Source of the DNA: Myxococcota bacterium
Lineage (GTDB): Bacteria > Myxococcota_A > UBA9160 > SMWR01
Direction of reading: 5' to 3'
Assembly (NCBI GenBank): GCA_039030075.1
Contig: JBCCEW010000003.1
Coordinates: forward strand, 124,001 to 188,000
DNA length: 64,000 nucleotides
Shown: piece after piece, positions 35,534 through 44,533 of the stretch
How the letters are laid out: each line of letters starts with the position of its first letter
Position numbering within the stretch: position 1 is the stretch's first letter
Notes under the pieces: generated by a model
What the model was told of the DNA's origin: nothing
Database searches by the model: none
The model's input: the letters and a program-made list of their open reading frames with translations, nothing else
Position numbers and translations under genes: made by a program

Positions 35534-38203
35534 TCAGGGGGCCGGCACCGGAGGCGCGACGCGGCCTCCCACCTCGCGGGAGAAGCCGACCCGACCGGTG
35601 CCCCCCACACCCGCGGTCCCGACCGTCGAGGTGAAGCCCGTCAGGAACTGCAGGCCCAGATTCGACTGGACGTCGATCTCGACGATGGTCTCGAGGGTCG
35701 GATAGGCACCGCACGCCTCGCCCTCGTCGCATACGACGAAGTCGTTGTCCGAATCCGTCCCCGCGATCAGCATGTACTGACCGGGCTGCACGTTCCCGAA
35801 GGCGAACGAGTACGAACCCGACACGGGGTCGACTTCGACGAAGTCGACGGTGGCGAGTGTCCCCGGCTCCACGAGCAGCACGAAGTGGTGGCCGGCATTC
35901 GACTGGGCCGCGGTGGCGTCGCCGACCTGCATGATCACCGGCACCATCACGTCGTTGGAATCCGAGTCGAAGGTGATCGTCCCGGTGTAGAGCCCGTCGG
36001 CGAGTCCGGAACGGTCGATGGTCGCGGTGTAGTCGCCGAGGCCGTCGGCACCCACGGTGGCCGGCGTGATCGTGAGCCAGGGCATGCCGTCGTCGCTCAT
36101 GAAGGTCGGGGCCATCAGGTTCAGGGCGGCCATCGCGTTGCCGCCGTTGCGCGCAGTCACCGTGAAGCTGTTCGCGAGGAACCCGTAGTTCAGCGCGTCG
36201 GGCTCGATGCGCAGCACCGGTGCGAGGACGCCGCCGCCACCTCCGCCCTCGGCGGCTTTGTTCACGGCCTTGACCGCATCGATCAAACCCGCGCCGAAGA
36301 AGTTGGGACTGCCGATGTCCTCGGTGATCTCGCCGAGGTTGATCGCGTTGTCGATGTCGACCGGGGTGAGCGCCGGGTTCACCCCGAGCATCAGCGCCAG
36401 GATGCCCGCGACGTGGGGCGTCGCCATCGAAGTGCCCTGGTAGAAGGCGTAGACGAAGTCGTTGTTCGCGACGTCGAAGAGCGTGCTCAGCACGCCGTCG
36501 GGGAAGCCGTCACCGTCGGTATCGCGGGTGAAGTCGCCACCGGGTGCAGCGATGTCGATGGTCGCCCCGAAGTTCGAGTAGGGCGCCAGGAGCTGGGTCG
36601 GACCCACCGCCGACACGGAGATGACGCCGGCATAGGCGGCCGGGTAGATCGGTGCCGACGACGCGTCGTTGCCGGCCGCAGCCACGATCACCATGTCGTG
36701 GTCGTTCCGCAGCGTGGTGACCAGATCCTGGAAGGTCTGGTTGAAGCCGGGACCGCCGAGACTCAGGTTCAGGATCTGGGCGGTGGCCGGGGGCGTGACC
36801 GAACAGGCGTTGTCGAGGCCGGCCGCGTACCGCATCGCCGCCATGATGTCGAAGTCGGTGCCGCCGCCGACGCCCAGTACGCGCAGGGGCATCACCTCGG
36901 CGTTCCAGGCGACTCCCGCGACACCGTTGGCGTCACCGCCGCCCTGGAGCGAGGTCCGCGCAACCACCGTGCCGGCCACGTGGGTGCCGTGGAAGGAGCT
37001 GCCGCCGGCGGCCAGGTCGCCGGGATCGTCTGGGTTGCCGTCGCAGCCGTCGCCGTCGTTGGAGATGGCCGTGCTCTGGATGAAGTCGTAGCCGCCCACC
37101 AGCTGACCGGCGAGATCGGGATGGGCGGTCCTCACGCCGGTGTCGATCACCGCGACGATCACGCCGTTGTTGTCGGACACACCGTCCCAGGCGGTCGGAA
37201 GGTTGACCTGCTGGTAGTGCCACTGGAGCGGGAAGAACTCGTCGGTGGGAACGGCGCTGGGCTGGCGGATGTAGTTGAGGTCCGCCGACTGCACGTCGGG
37301 CTGGGCGCGCAGCGCCTCCACCATCTTCTGGGTGTCTTCGCGCAGGCGGGCCTCGGGATCGGCGGCGACGATGCTGCGGGTCGGGGCGTCGTCCGAGATA
37401 CCCAGCGCGGAGAAGGCCAGCGCCCGGTCGTTCGGGTCCTTGCAGGAATAGAGCATCGGGCCGTCGGCGTCGCCGGCCATGTAGTCCATGGCGAAACGCC
37501 CGGCCGCGGCCTGGGCGCTCATCACGTTCATGGGATGACTCGGCCCGTCGTGGTAGCGGACGATGATCTCGCCCGGGACGAAGTCCATCAGCGGGGCCGG
37601 GCCGTCGGCGCGCATCCCGGTCTGGCCGATCGTGAGCGTGTAGTTCGAGAAGCCGGCGGTGGCGACGACGACGACGTAGTAGTCGCCCGTCGTCATCACG
37701 GTGATCTCCTCGCTGCGACCGGTGGAGGTACTGCTCGCCACGAGCGTCGTGTCGAGCATGCGCAGCTCGAGGTCGACGTTGTTGGTGTTCCCATCCTCGG
37801 CGATCTGCAGCCGCACGGTCTGGCCTGCGGCGAGAGAGACGCGGAACCAGTCGGCCGCGTCACCCGCCACCGTGGTGCGGCCGTCGGGAACCCCGAACGG
37901 CTTCGCGCCCGCGACGTTGACGTGCCCGCCCAAGGTGACCGGGTTGCTGATCTCCTGGGCGGTCACCGAAGAGTCGTTGGCCGTGAACGGCGCACTCGGG
38001 TTGTTCGTATCCGAGTCGACCTGGGTCGAGACCGCGGCGGGCATCGAACCCGTGATCGTGTAGGGAGGACCGGACGCGCCGCCGCCGCCACCGCCTCCGC
38101 CGCCGCCACAGGCGGATGCGAGCGCAAGCGCGATCCACGCGATCGAGACGCGCGCCAAGATCGCTCTTCGTGTCGATCGCCAACGACCCTGGGGTTCCGG
38201 CAT
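35534..38203 (-). CDS. Poly-glycine S8 serine protease lipoprotein
   Basis: This 889-residue subtilase has a signal peptide ending ALASAC followed by exactly ten Gly. Next come a PPC-type beta domain (ADWFRVSLAAGQTVRLQI; about 120-210), a propeptide-like region ending MVEALRAQPDVQSADLNYI near 325, then the catalytic domain with Asp354 (AVIDTG), His405 (HGTHVAG) and Ser592 (GTSMATPH), and a beta-rich C-terminal part ending in another domain about 700-889. It should be a surface-anchored protease. ATG 38203 has GGGAG five bases upstream; ATG 38215 is the alternative. It lies 202 bp downstream of the other S8 gene. Confidence 0.92.
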   Translation of the reverse strand: MPEPQGRWRSTRRAILARVSIAWIALALASACGGGGGGGGGGASGPPYTITGSMPAAVSTQVDSDTNNPSAPFTANDSSVTAQEISNPVTLGGHVNVAGAKPFGVPDGRTTVAGDAADWFRVSLAAGQTVRLQIAEDGNTNNVDLELRMLDTTLVASSTSTGRSEEITVMTTGDYYVVVVATAGFSNYTLTIGQTGMRADGPAPLMDFVPGEIIVRYHDGPSHPMNVMSAQAAAGRFAMDYMAGDADGPMLYSCKDPNDRALAFSALGISDDAPTRSIVAADPEARLREDTQKMVEALRAQPDVQSADLNYIRQPSAVPTDEFFPLQWHYQQVNLPTAWDGVSDNNGVIVAVIDTGVRTAHPDLAGQLVGGYDFIQSTAISNDGDGCDGNPDDPGDLAAGGSSFHGTHVAGTVVARTSLQGGGDANGVAGVAWNAEVMPLRVLGVGGGTDFDIMAAMRYAAGLDNACSVTPPATAQILNLSLGGPGFNQTFQDLVTTLRNDHDMVIVAAAGNDASSAPIYPAAYAGVISVSAVGPTQLLAPYSNFGATIDIAAPGGDFTRDTDGDGFPDGVLSTLFDVANNDFVYAFYQGTSMATPHVAGILALMLGVNPALTPVDIDNAINLGEITEDIGSPNFFGAGLIDAVKAVNKAAEGGGGGGVLAPVLRIEPDALNYGFLANSFTVTARNGGNAMAALNLMAPTFMSDDGMPWLTITPATVGADGLGDYTATIDRSGLADGLYTGTITFDSDSNDVMVPVIMQVGDATAAQSNAGHHFVLLVEPGTLATVDFVEVDPVSGSYSFAFGNVQPGQYMLIAGTDSDNDFVVCDEGEACGAYPTLETIVEIDVQSNLGLQFLTGFTSTVGTAGVGGTGRVGFSREVGGRVAPPVPAP

Positions 38204-38355
38204 CGCTACTCCCATGCGCTTGGCCGCGGCAACAAGCGCGTGGCCCGGGCGGTCTCGGGATGCACCGCCTCGCTTTCTTCCATCGGCGAGAACGGCTGGG
38301 ATCTGGTGGGGGAGATCACAGTTGCGCCTCGGCCACCGGCCAGGTGCTCATCGAC

Positions 38356-38397
38356 GCGCCCCGCGGCGGTCTTCAGCCGTGTGCAAGTACGGGGCGC
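38356..38397 (-). terminator. Stem-loop between the two S8 protease genes
   Basis: GCGCCCCG (38356-38363) and CGGGGCGC (38390-38397) can pair as a perfect 8-bp stem, with a smaller CGGC/GCCG pair possible in the 26-base loop. It sits just after the first S8 gene and before the poly-Gly S8 gene. No U tract follows, so attenuation or partial termination is as likely as full termination. The remaining 200-bp gap shows nothing else. Confidence 0.4.
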
Positions 38398-38405
38398 AAC
38401 CCTCC

Positions 38406-39842
38406 TCAGAGAGAGGGTATCCCTCCAGCGGGGGCCGGTTGCGCGGTTTCCGTGCCGCAGGGGTGACCGACCCGCGAGAGCGCATCGCAGAGGGCCGTGA
38501 TCGAGGGGCCTCGGACCCCGCCGCCGGCCGGCACCGCCGCCTGGGCCGCGAGGAAGAGGGCGCGCCGCGCCTCGACGGGGGTCGCGCCACTGCCCACCAG
38601 CACCGCGAGCGCGCCGCTCACATGGGCCGCCGCAAAGCTGGTGCCGGTGGCGAACGCGAAGGCGTCGCCGGGAACGGTGGAGAGGATCTCGGTTCCGGGC
38701 GCCCACAGCTCGGCGGACAGACCGTGGTTGCTGCCCGCATAGCGCTGACCCTCGGCGTCGAGCGCGCCCACGCCCACGACGGACGCGTAGGCTGCCGGGT
38801 AGCGCGGCTCCCCGGTCCCCTCGTTGCCGGCGGCCGCCACCACGACGGCGCCGAGATCGTCGAGCCGATCCGTGGCGCGCTCGAGCAGCGGGTTGTGGGG
38901 CCCGACGAGCGAGAGGTTGAGCACCTGGGCGCGCTGTTCGCGGGCGACGTCGAGCCCGCGCAAGAGGTCGAAGAGGCGACAGTGATCGCGCGCCGTCGCG
39001 CCGAGAGGACGACAGACCGGGATCACGACGACATCGGCGTCGGGGGAGGCCCCGACGATCCCGAAGCCATTCGCCGCCACCGCGGCGATGACACCGGCGC
39101 TGAGCGTGCCGTGGACGGCCGGTGCCACACCCGGGCCGCGCGAGATCGTGGCCACGCGGAGCCCGTCGAAGTCGCGATGGGTGCGCTGGGGAGCCGAGTC
39201 GAGAACGGCGACGCGCGCCCCCGCGCCGGTCGACACCCGCCGCGCCGCGTCGATGCCGAGGCGATCGAGGCCGTGCTGCATCTCGCGGTACGGATCGTCG
39301 ACGGGCACGACGCGCTCGGCGGCGGTCGTGTAGACGTGGTTCGGCACGATCCCGACATCGTCGGGCAGGGAATCGACGAGATCGCCGGGCGCGGCATCCT
39401 CGGCGCCAGCCAGGCGTGCGACCGTCGCGCACAGCAGGGGGCTCCAATACGAGTCGACGACCCGCGTCCCGCCGGCGAGCGTGTAGCCGTCCGCGAGGGA
39501 CCCGTCGCCCCGCTTCGGCACCACCAGCAACGCCTCACCCGCGACCTGCTGGGCGACGTCACTCGGAGGCGCCTCGGGCAGCGTGATGATCGGACCGGTC
39601 CCCGGGCGCGAAGCGGCAACCCCAGGGTCGGCACTCGGCGCCAGCTGGGCGTACTCGCGCGGCAGCGCGATCGGCTCGCATCCCGCGTCGGTAGCGGCGG
39701 CTACCCGCAGCCCAGCGCCGGCGAAGGCCAGACACACGAATGCGGCGAACGCGCGCCTGGCGGCACGCCCGTTCGGTCGCGAACCGGGAGGGGTGGGATC
39801 AGCCTGATTTTGGTTCCGCGAATCCTGCAACGCCTCGGCCAT
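38406..39842 (-). CDS. S8 family serine protease coupled to the anti-sigma gene
   Basis: The 478-residue subtilase has an N-terminal hydrophobic export segment (AFAAFVCLAFAGAGLRVAA, residues about 31-49), a propeptide-like region ending with DSLPDDVGIVPNHVY near 160, and the catalytic triad Asp215 (AVLDSAP), His244 (VHGTLSAG) and Ser402 (GTSFAAAH); AAAGNEG is the oxyanion region. It should work in the periplasm. The ATG lies 44 bases inside the end of the anti-sigma gene, so translation is coupled and its amount is tied to that of the anti-sigma factor. It could process or bind the anti-sigma periplasmic domain. Confidence 0.9.
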   Translation of the reverse strand: MAEALQDSRNQNQADPTPPGSRPNGRAARRAFAAFVCLAFAGAGLRVAAATDAGCEPIALPREYAQLAPSADPGVAASRPGTGPIITLPEAPPSDVAQQVAGEALLVVPKRGDGSLADGYTLAGGTRVVDSYWSPLLCATVARLAGAEDAAPGDLVDSLPDDVGIVPNHVYTTAAERVVPVDDPYREMQHGLDRLGIDAARRVSTGAGARVAVLDSAPQRTHRDFDGLRVATISRGPGVAPAVHGTLSAGVIAAVAANGFGIVGASPDADVVVIPVCRPLGATARDHCRLFDLLRGLDVAREQRAQVLNLSLVGPHNPLLERATDRLDDLGAVVVAAAGNEGTGEPRYPAAYASVVGVGALDAEGQRYAGSNHGLSAELWAPGTEILSTVPGDAFAFATGTSFAAAHVSGALAVLVGSGATPVEARRALFLAAQAAVPAGGGVRGPSITALCDALSRVGHPCGTETAQPAPAGGIPSL

Positions 39843-40443
39843 CTCCTCGCAGCAATTTCAGCGCAGCCTCGACGTCGGCGCCCGGGTTCAATCGGACGCG
39901 ATACACCCCTCGCTCGGAGGGTCCGGAAATCAAGCTTGCCCCCGCCGACCGCAGCGTCTGCTGGATCGCAGCCGCCGTGGCGTCGGGTCGGAACACGATC
40001 TCGAGCTCGGGCCCGGCCATGGCGGTGACCGCCGTGGCCGAAGCCGTCTGGTAGGCCGGAACCTCCCGGGCCACCCAGATCACACCGATCGTGGCCATCC
40101 CGGAGACCAGGGCGACCAGCAGACCGGCGGCCATCGACAGCGGCTTCGCCGCCCGCAGGTGCAGCTCCTGGCGGAGTCGACGCGGCAGGGCGGCCTCGGC
40201 CATCTGGCCTTCGGCCTTCTCGTAGGAGTCGATGTGCTCGGTGACGCGGGCATAGACCCGATCCGGATCCGGTACCTCGATCTCGGGCTCTTCTTCACCC
40301 GCGATGTACGCGATCTCGGCACGGCAATCGGCGCAGTCGGCCGCGTGCGACTCGACGGCACCGCGCTCCTCGATCGAGAGACCGTCGGGGTACCAGGGGA
40401 TCCAAACCAGGATGGTGTCGGGGCAGGACGAAGTTTGGGCCAT
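39799..40443 (-). CDS. Zinc-finger anti-sigma factor with subtilase-propeptide-like C-terminal domain
   Basis: This 214-residue membrane protein begins with a cytoplasmic ZAS domain (Cys7, then His33-x3-Cys37-x2-Cys40), has a linker, and one membrane helix at about residues 103-125. The periplasmic part (about 145-214) reads ELEIVFRPDATAAAIQQ ... GVYRVRLNPGADVEAALKLL ... GVAGFAEP, which has the strand-helix pattern and terminal ..FAEP of subtilase propeptides (I9/fervidolysin type). This similarity is my reading of the sequence and needs a profile search. It follows the sigma gene by 5 bp and overlaps the S8 gene by 44 bp, so the three are one unit. Confidence 0.82.
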   Translation of the reverse strand: MAQTSSCPDTILVWIPWYPDGLSIEERGAVESHAADCADCRAEIAYIAGEEEPEIEVPDPDRVYARVTEHIDSYEKAEGQMAEAALPRRLRQELHLRAAKPLSMAAGLLVALVSGMATIGVIWVAREVPAYQTASATAVTAMAGPELEIVFRPDATAAAIQQTLRSAGASLISGPSERGVYRVRLNPGADVEAALKLLRGDGRGVAGFAEPKSG

Positions 40444-40448
40444 GGGGA

Positions 40449-41081
40449 CTACCTCTGGCTCTGGGGCAGGTAGCGGGAGAGACTGCGCAAGCGCGTGCGT
40501 GCGCGATTCACCCGCGTCTTGACGTTCGCCTCGGAGATCTGCAGCTCTTCTGCGATCTCGGGGTACGAACGTCCTTCGAGGAAGGCGAGGCGCAAGACTT
40601 CGCGCTGGCCCTCCGGGAGTTTCTCGATGGCGCCGAGAACGCGCGTGAGCTCTTCGCGCGCGTCGATGGTGGCACCCGCGTCGCCGGGATCCGCCACGCG
40701 CGACAGCACCTCGTCCGGTGTCACCTTCACCGAAGCGCGGCGCGGCTGCGCGTAGAAGCGGCGGGCCGACAAGGCCTTGAGATTCGCGATGCCGAAGATC
40801 CAGGTCGACACCGGCGATTCACCGCGGTAGGAGGCGGCGTTGCGCCACACCTCGAAGAACACATCGGCCGTCACTTCCTCGGCGAGTCCTTCGTCGCGCA
40901 CCCGTCGCTGAACGAAGGAGAACACCCGGCGGTAGTAGCGGTCGAACAGAGAGCGGTGGGCCGCGTGGTCGTGTTTGACGACGCGCGCGAGCAGTGCGCG
41001 GTCGCTGTTCGGATCGTTGGCGGCGGCCTCGGCTTCTTTCTGCCTTTGGGCGCGTCCGCCGGGAACGACACGAAGCTGCAT
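40449..41081 (-). CDS. ECF RNA polymerase sigma factor
   Basis: A 210-residue ECF sigma factor: region 2 with SLFDRYYRRVFSFVQRR and EEVTADVFFEVW (about 45-80), region 4 with LPEGQREVLRLAFLEGRSY and a final helix-turn-helix IAEELQISEANVKTRVNRAR (about 150-195). The anti-sigma gene follows five bases later and presumably holds it at the membrane. GGAGG lies eight bases before the ATG. A perfect hairpin lies in the leader. Confidence 0.93.
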   Translation of the reverse strand: MQLRVVPGGRAQRQKEAEAAANDPNSDRALLARVVKHDHAAHRSLFDRYYRRVFSFVQRRVRDEGLAEEVTADVFFEVWRNAASYRGESPVSTWIFGIANLKALSARRFYAQPRRASVKVTPDEVLSRVADPGDAGATIDAREELTRVLGAIEKLPEGQREVLRLAFLEGRSYPEIAEELQISEANVKTRVNRARTRLRSLSRYLPQSQR

Positions 41082-41108
41082 GGATTTTCCCTCCTGGGCT
41101 GTCGGGAT

Positions 41109-41126
41109 GTCCTGAACTCTCAGGAC
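41109..41126 (-). promoter_or_regulatory. Hairpin in the leader of the ECF sigma gene
   Basis: GTCCTGA (41109-41115), a four-base loop, and TCAGGAC (41120-41126) make a perfect 7-bp stem 28 bases before the sigma start, between it and the small secreted-protein gene. It has no U tract. It may be a weak terminator of the upstream transcript or a protein-binding palindrome. Confidence 0.45.
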
Positions 41127-41164
41127 CTTTGCTGTCGTTGTCTTCCAGCGAGATCAGCTTGGTT

Positions 41165-41632
41165 CTAGTCGTCGCCGGGAGGACCCATCATGGGCGGGGG
41201 AGGCTCCGGTTCCACCAACGGGGGGGTCCCGGGCCCGGGGTTTCCCGGCGCATCAGGTAGGTCGAGATCCGGCAGCTTCGGGTCACGGTCGAGACGCGGA
41301 ATCTCGAGATTTCCGTCGGTTTCCGTGCCCAGACCGCCTCCGGTGCGGATTCCGGGGCCGCCCGCGACGTCCCGCGGGTCGAACAGGTCCGACGGCGGGC
41401 CGACCACGTCGCCCGGATCGTCCTCCGGGGACTCGGGAGGCCCTTCCAGAAGATCGCGGCGGGTGACGTCGACGTCGCCGCCCTGGGTGATCCGGGGGTC
41501 GGGCTCGGAGCCAGCACATTCCCCTGCGGGGGCGATGCCCGCAGCCCCGCTCGGCGTTCCCGGGGCCATCGCCAGCCAGACGCCGAGCCCGAAGGTCAGG
41601 GCGCGCGAGGTGCGGAGGAGGCGATGGGCCAC
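41165..41632 (-). CDS. Small secreted Pro/Gly/Asp-rich protein
   Basis: The 155-residue product has a signal peptide (AMAPGTPSGAAG end) and a low-complexity mature part of Asp/Pro/Gly runs, such as DLFDPRDVAGGPG and PDLDLPDAPGNPGPG, and a proline tail. No known domain. Its GTG start overlaps the stop of the TPR-barrel gene by one base (TAGTG), so it is probably made with that protein. It may be a disordered accessory for the outer-membrane protein. Confidence 0.7.
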   Translation of the reverse strand: MAHRLLRTSRALTFGLGVWLAMAPGTPSGAAGIAPAGECAGSEPDPRITQGGDVDVTRRDLLEGPPESPEDDPGDVVGPPSDLFDPRDVAGGPGIRTGGGLGTETDGNLEIPRLDRDPKLPDLDLPDAPGNPGPGTPPLVEPEPPPPMMGPPGDD

Positions 41633-43296
41633 TAGAAGAGCTCCAGGGCAGCCTCGAAGCGCAGGCCCACGACGTGCTGGTCGTAGTCGAAGACCTCGGC
41701 GTTCGAGCGGTGGTCGCGGTAGCGATGGTAGGCGGTCGCGGTCAGGCGGTCCGCCAGGGGAAAGCGCAATTGAGTGGTCACCAGGACCACATCCTCGCGC
41801 CGGCGAATCTGGGAAAGCGCGTAGGGCTGGCCTGCCACCAGGTTGCCGGGGTCGGGAAACGTGGTCGCGTGGCGGTAGGGGCGATGGACGTAGGCCGCCT
41901 GCAGGTCGAGGCCGACCCCGCGCGTCCCGGGCAGCACCCAGGCGAGCCCGGCGAAGCCCTGGTGCGCGTCATGGCTGTAGTCGCGTCCCTCGCCTTCGAA
42001 GCGGGCGAACGCATACCCCCCACGCAGGGTCACGGCCGGTAGCGGATCGAGCCGCAGCCGCAGGACGTGGGAGAGGCCGGCACCCCAACCCCAGCCGTCG
42101 CGTTCCCGCGCGTCGCGTTCGTCGAGACCCGGCGGCCCACAAACGGTGAAGGGCGGCGGGAGGACCGGGCAGACCCCACCCGCGGCGTCGGGCACGTCGA
42201 GCACGCTGAACAGGTACTCGTCGTGGAACAGGCTGGTGAACACCGCCGTCGATTGGTCGGCGGACCAGCCATGACGCAGGGACAACCGGCCCGCGTTCGA
42301 GAACAGGAAGGGTTCGGCGTCGACCCAGAGGTAGCGGAGGTCATAGTCGGCCCGGACCGCCGTGGCTTCGCCGAGGGCCCGCTGCACCCACACCGTGGCA
42401 CCGGGAAAGTGGGTGTCGAAGTCACGCAGATCCGTGTCACCGTGGGCGCGGCCCCGGTAGCTGGCGATGACGCCGAGCGCCGTCGCGTCACGACGGCCGG
42501 TCTCGACGCCAGCGCGCGCCTGCCAGACCGCGCGCAGGTCTTCCTCGTCGGAGATGTTGGCGGGGAGCGGCGTGTCGCGACCCGTGAGAACCACGTTGTC
42601 GTCGTACTCGGCCCCGACTCCCAGCTCGAGCCAGCCGCGGGCGGCCGCCTCGGGTGGCCGGCGCGGGCGCTCCGCCTCCTCGGCCCAGACGCTCCCCGGC
42701 GCCGCCGCGGCCGCCGCATCCAGAGCGGCGAGAGCCTCCTCGCGGGCGCCGAGCTGCGTGAGGGCGCGGCCCAGGTAGTAGGCGGCCGCCGGGTCGACCG
42801 CGGCCGCATCGAGGGCGCGAGCGCGCTCCAGGGCGCGCACCGCGGTCTCGGCGTCCTCGCGGGCCCAGGCCAGCATGCCCCGATAGAGCTGCCAGAGCGC
42901 GGTGTCCTCCAGCGTGGCGGCGGCGGCGAGGGCTTCTTCCGCCGCGTCGAGCTGACCCAGGTGGTAGTGGGCCCGCGCGAGATCGAGACGTGCGTGGGCG
43001 AGGTCGGGCGCGTGATCCAGGGCCTGGCGCAAGGCCTCGACGGCCTGGGCGTGGTCCCCCTGACGCAGGGCGCACTGGCCGAGCCGCCAGGCCGCCGTTG
43101 CGTCACCCGGGTTCGCGGCAAGGTGCTCGGTCAGCTCCGGGATCGCGGACGCGCAGCGGCCCTCCAGCGCGAGCCGTTCGCCGCGCGAGCTGGCCTCGGC
43201 AACGCCCGCCCAGAGCGCCAGTGCGAGCCACACCCACCCGGGAGGGCCACCGAGCAAGCCCGCTCGACGGGGACGGGAAGGCCTCCTGTACCGCAT
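41632..43296 (-). CDS. TPR plus outer-membrane beta-barrel protein
   Basis: The 554-residue protein has a signal peptide (ending GVAEAS), then about five TPR-like repeats (residues 40-210, e.g. WRLGQCALRQGDHAQAVEAL and ARAHYHLGQLDAAEEAL), then a C-terminal region of amphipathic strands starting LELGVGAEYDDNVVL and ending in Phe, as outer-membrane barrels do. This resembles the architecture of surface lipoprotein assembly modifiers (SLAM) and related TPR porins, but identity is uncertain. ATG 43296 is used because the frame upstream is Arg-rich filler. Its position ahead of the sigma/protease genes suggests a role in surface protein display. Confidence 0.78.
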   Translation of the reverse strand: MRYRRPSRPRRAGLLGGPPGWVWLALALWAGVAEASSRGERLALEGRCASAIPELTEHLAANPGDATAAWRLGQCALRQGDHAQAVEALRQALDHAPDLAHARLDLARAHYHLGQLDAAEEALAAAATLEDTALWQLYRGMLAWAREDAETAVRALERARALDAAAVDPAAAYYLGRALTQLGAREEALAALDAAAAAAPGSVWAEEAERPRRPPEAAARGWLELGVGAEYDDNVVLTGRDTPLPANISDEEDLRAVWQARAGVETGRRDATALGVIASYRGRAHGDTDLRDFDTHFPGATVWVQRALGEATAVRADYDLRYLWVDAEPFLFSNAGRLSLRHGWSADQSTAVFTSLFHDEYLFSVLDVPDAAGGVCPVLPPPFTVCGPPGLDERDARERDGWGWGAGLSHVLRLRLDPLPAVTLRGGYAFARFEGEGRDYSHDAHQGFAGLAWVLPGTRGVGLDLQAAYVHRPYRHATTFPDPGNLVAGQPYALSQIRRREDVVLVTTQLRFPLADRLTATAYHRYRDHRSNAEVFDYDQHVVGLRFEAALELF

Positions 43297-43641
43297 TCGG
43301 GGGCAAGCATGCCGCAACCGACGCGCGAAGGGTGTTCGGAAAGTCGAACAGCGTGAGTCCGCGAGGCGACGCTGGACGCGAACCTGGGGGTGGCGCTGAT
43401 GGCGACCCCACCGCAGCATGACCGGAGCGCGGGCCCGCGTGGTTGACTCCGCATAAGGAACGCAGATACGGATCCACGCTCCGGCCGGGCTGCGGTAGAT
43501 GAGTGCCCCCGTTCTCGTCGGGGGTTACATCTGCTTCGCCACGTCCGGAGAAAATTCCGCGCAGGCCGCGTCGCGCCGGGAACCCGTGTTTCACGCGGCC
43601 GCGCCCACCCCGATGAACCCCTCGATCCCACAGGAGATTCC
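43297..43641. other. 345-bp divergent gap with no recognisable gene
   Basis: This gap separates the TPR-barrel gene from the crotonase gene. It holds a CCCCCG/CGGGGG hairpin (43506-43524, 7-base loop) and AGGAGATTCC before the crotonase ATG. No ORF with credible coding character or RNA gene was seen. Confidence 0.6.
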
Positions 43642-44439
43642 ATGCCCGCCCTACTCACCGAGACCGACGGCCACGTGCTCACCGTGACGCTCAACCGGCC
43701 CGAGAAGAAGAACGCCGTGAACGCGGAAGTGCTGTGCGGGCTCTCGGACGCCTGGCACCGGCTCGATGCCGAAGACGATTTGCGGGTCGCGATCCTCACC
43801 GGCACCGGCCCGGTCTTCTGCGCGGGTATGGATCTCTCGGTGATCCCGAAGCTGCGTGCGGGGAAGGCCGACGATGAGTACGAAGAGCGCCTGCTGAAAG
43901 AAGGCTCGGTGATCTTCGACGGCTGGCTGAAGACCTACCGGCCCGCGAAGCCGGTGATCGCCGCCGTGGAAGGCTACGCGCTGGCCGGCGGTACCGAGAT
44001 CCTGCAGGGCACCGACATCCGCGTCGCGGGGCAGGGAGCCGAGTTCGGCGTGACCGAGGTGCAACGCGGCCTGTTCCCGATGGCCGGTTCCACCGTGCGC
44101 TTGCCGCGGCAGATGCCCTACACGGTGGCGATCGAAATGCTGGTCGCCGGCACCTCGATCACCGCGCAGCGCGCCTACGACCTCGGCCTGATCGGGCACG
44201 TCGTCCCCGACGGCGAGGCCCTCGCCAAGGCCCGCGAGATCGCCCAGCGGATCGCCGACAACGGACCGCTCGCGGTCAAGGCCATCATGGCCACCATCCG
44301 CGAGACCGCGACGCTGCCCGAGGCCGAGGCCTTCGGCATCGAGATGAAGCACGGCATGGTCGCCATGTCTTCCGAGGACGCGGCCGAAGGCCCGAAGGCG
44401 TTCCTCGAGAAGCGCAAGCCGGTCTTCAAGGGACGCTGA
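43642..44439 (+). CDS. Crotonase/enoyl-CoA hydratase family protein
   Basis: A 265-residue crotonase with TVTLNRPEKKNAVNAE at the N-terminus, VFCAGMDLS near 61, and GYALAGGTEILQGTDIRV near 112. The catalytic region reads FGVTEVQRGLFP, so only one Glu is retained, as in isomerase- or hydratase-like branches. AGGAG lies nine bases before the ATG. It is followed after 94 bp by the ChrR-type cupin gene. Confidence 0.9.
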   Translation: MPALLTETDGHVLTVTLNRPEKKNAVNAEVLCGLSDAWHRLDAEDDLRVAILTGTGPVFCAGMDLSVIPKLRAGKADDEYEERLLKEGSVIFDGWLKTYRPAKPVIAAVEGYALAGGTEILQGTDIRVAGQGAEFGVTEVQRGLFPMAGSTVRLPRQMPYTVAIEMLVAGTSITAQRAYDLGLIGHVVPDGEALAKAREIAQRIADNGPLAVKAIMATIRETATLPEAEAFGIEMKHGMVAMSSEDAAEGPKAFLEKRKPVFKGR

Positions 44440-44533
44440 TCGCCGCGCCTGCGCGACGGGCGCGCGGTTTCCCAGAGTTGGGGCTGGCATCGAAACGCAA
44501 GTCCCATCCGCCAGCGCCCGCCCGGAGACCCCC

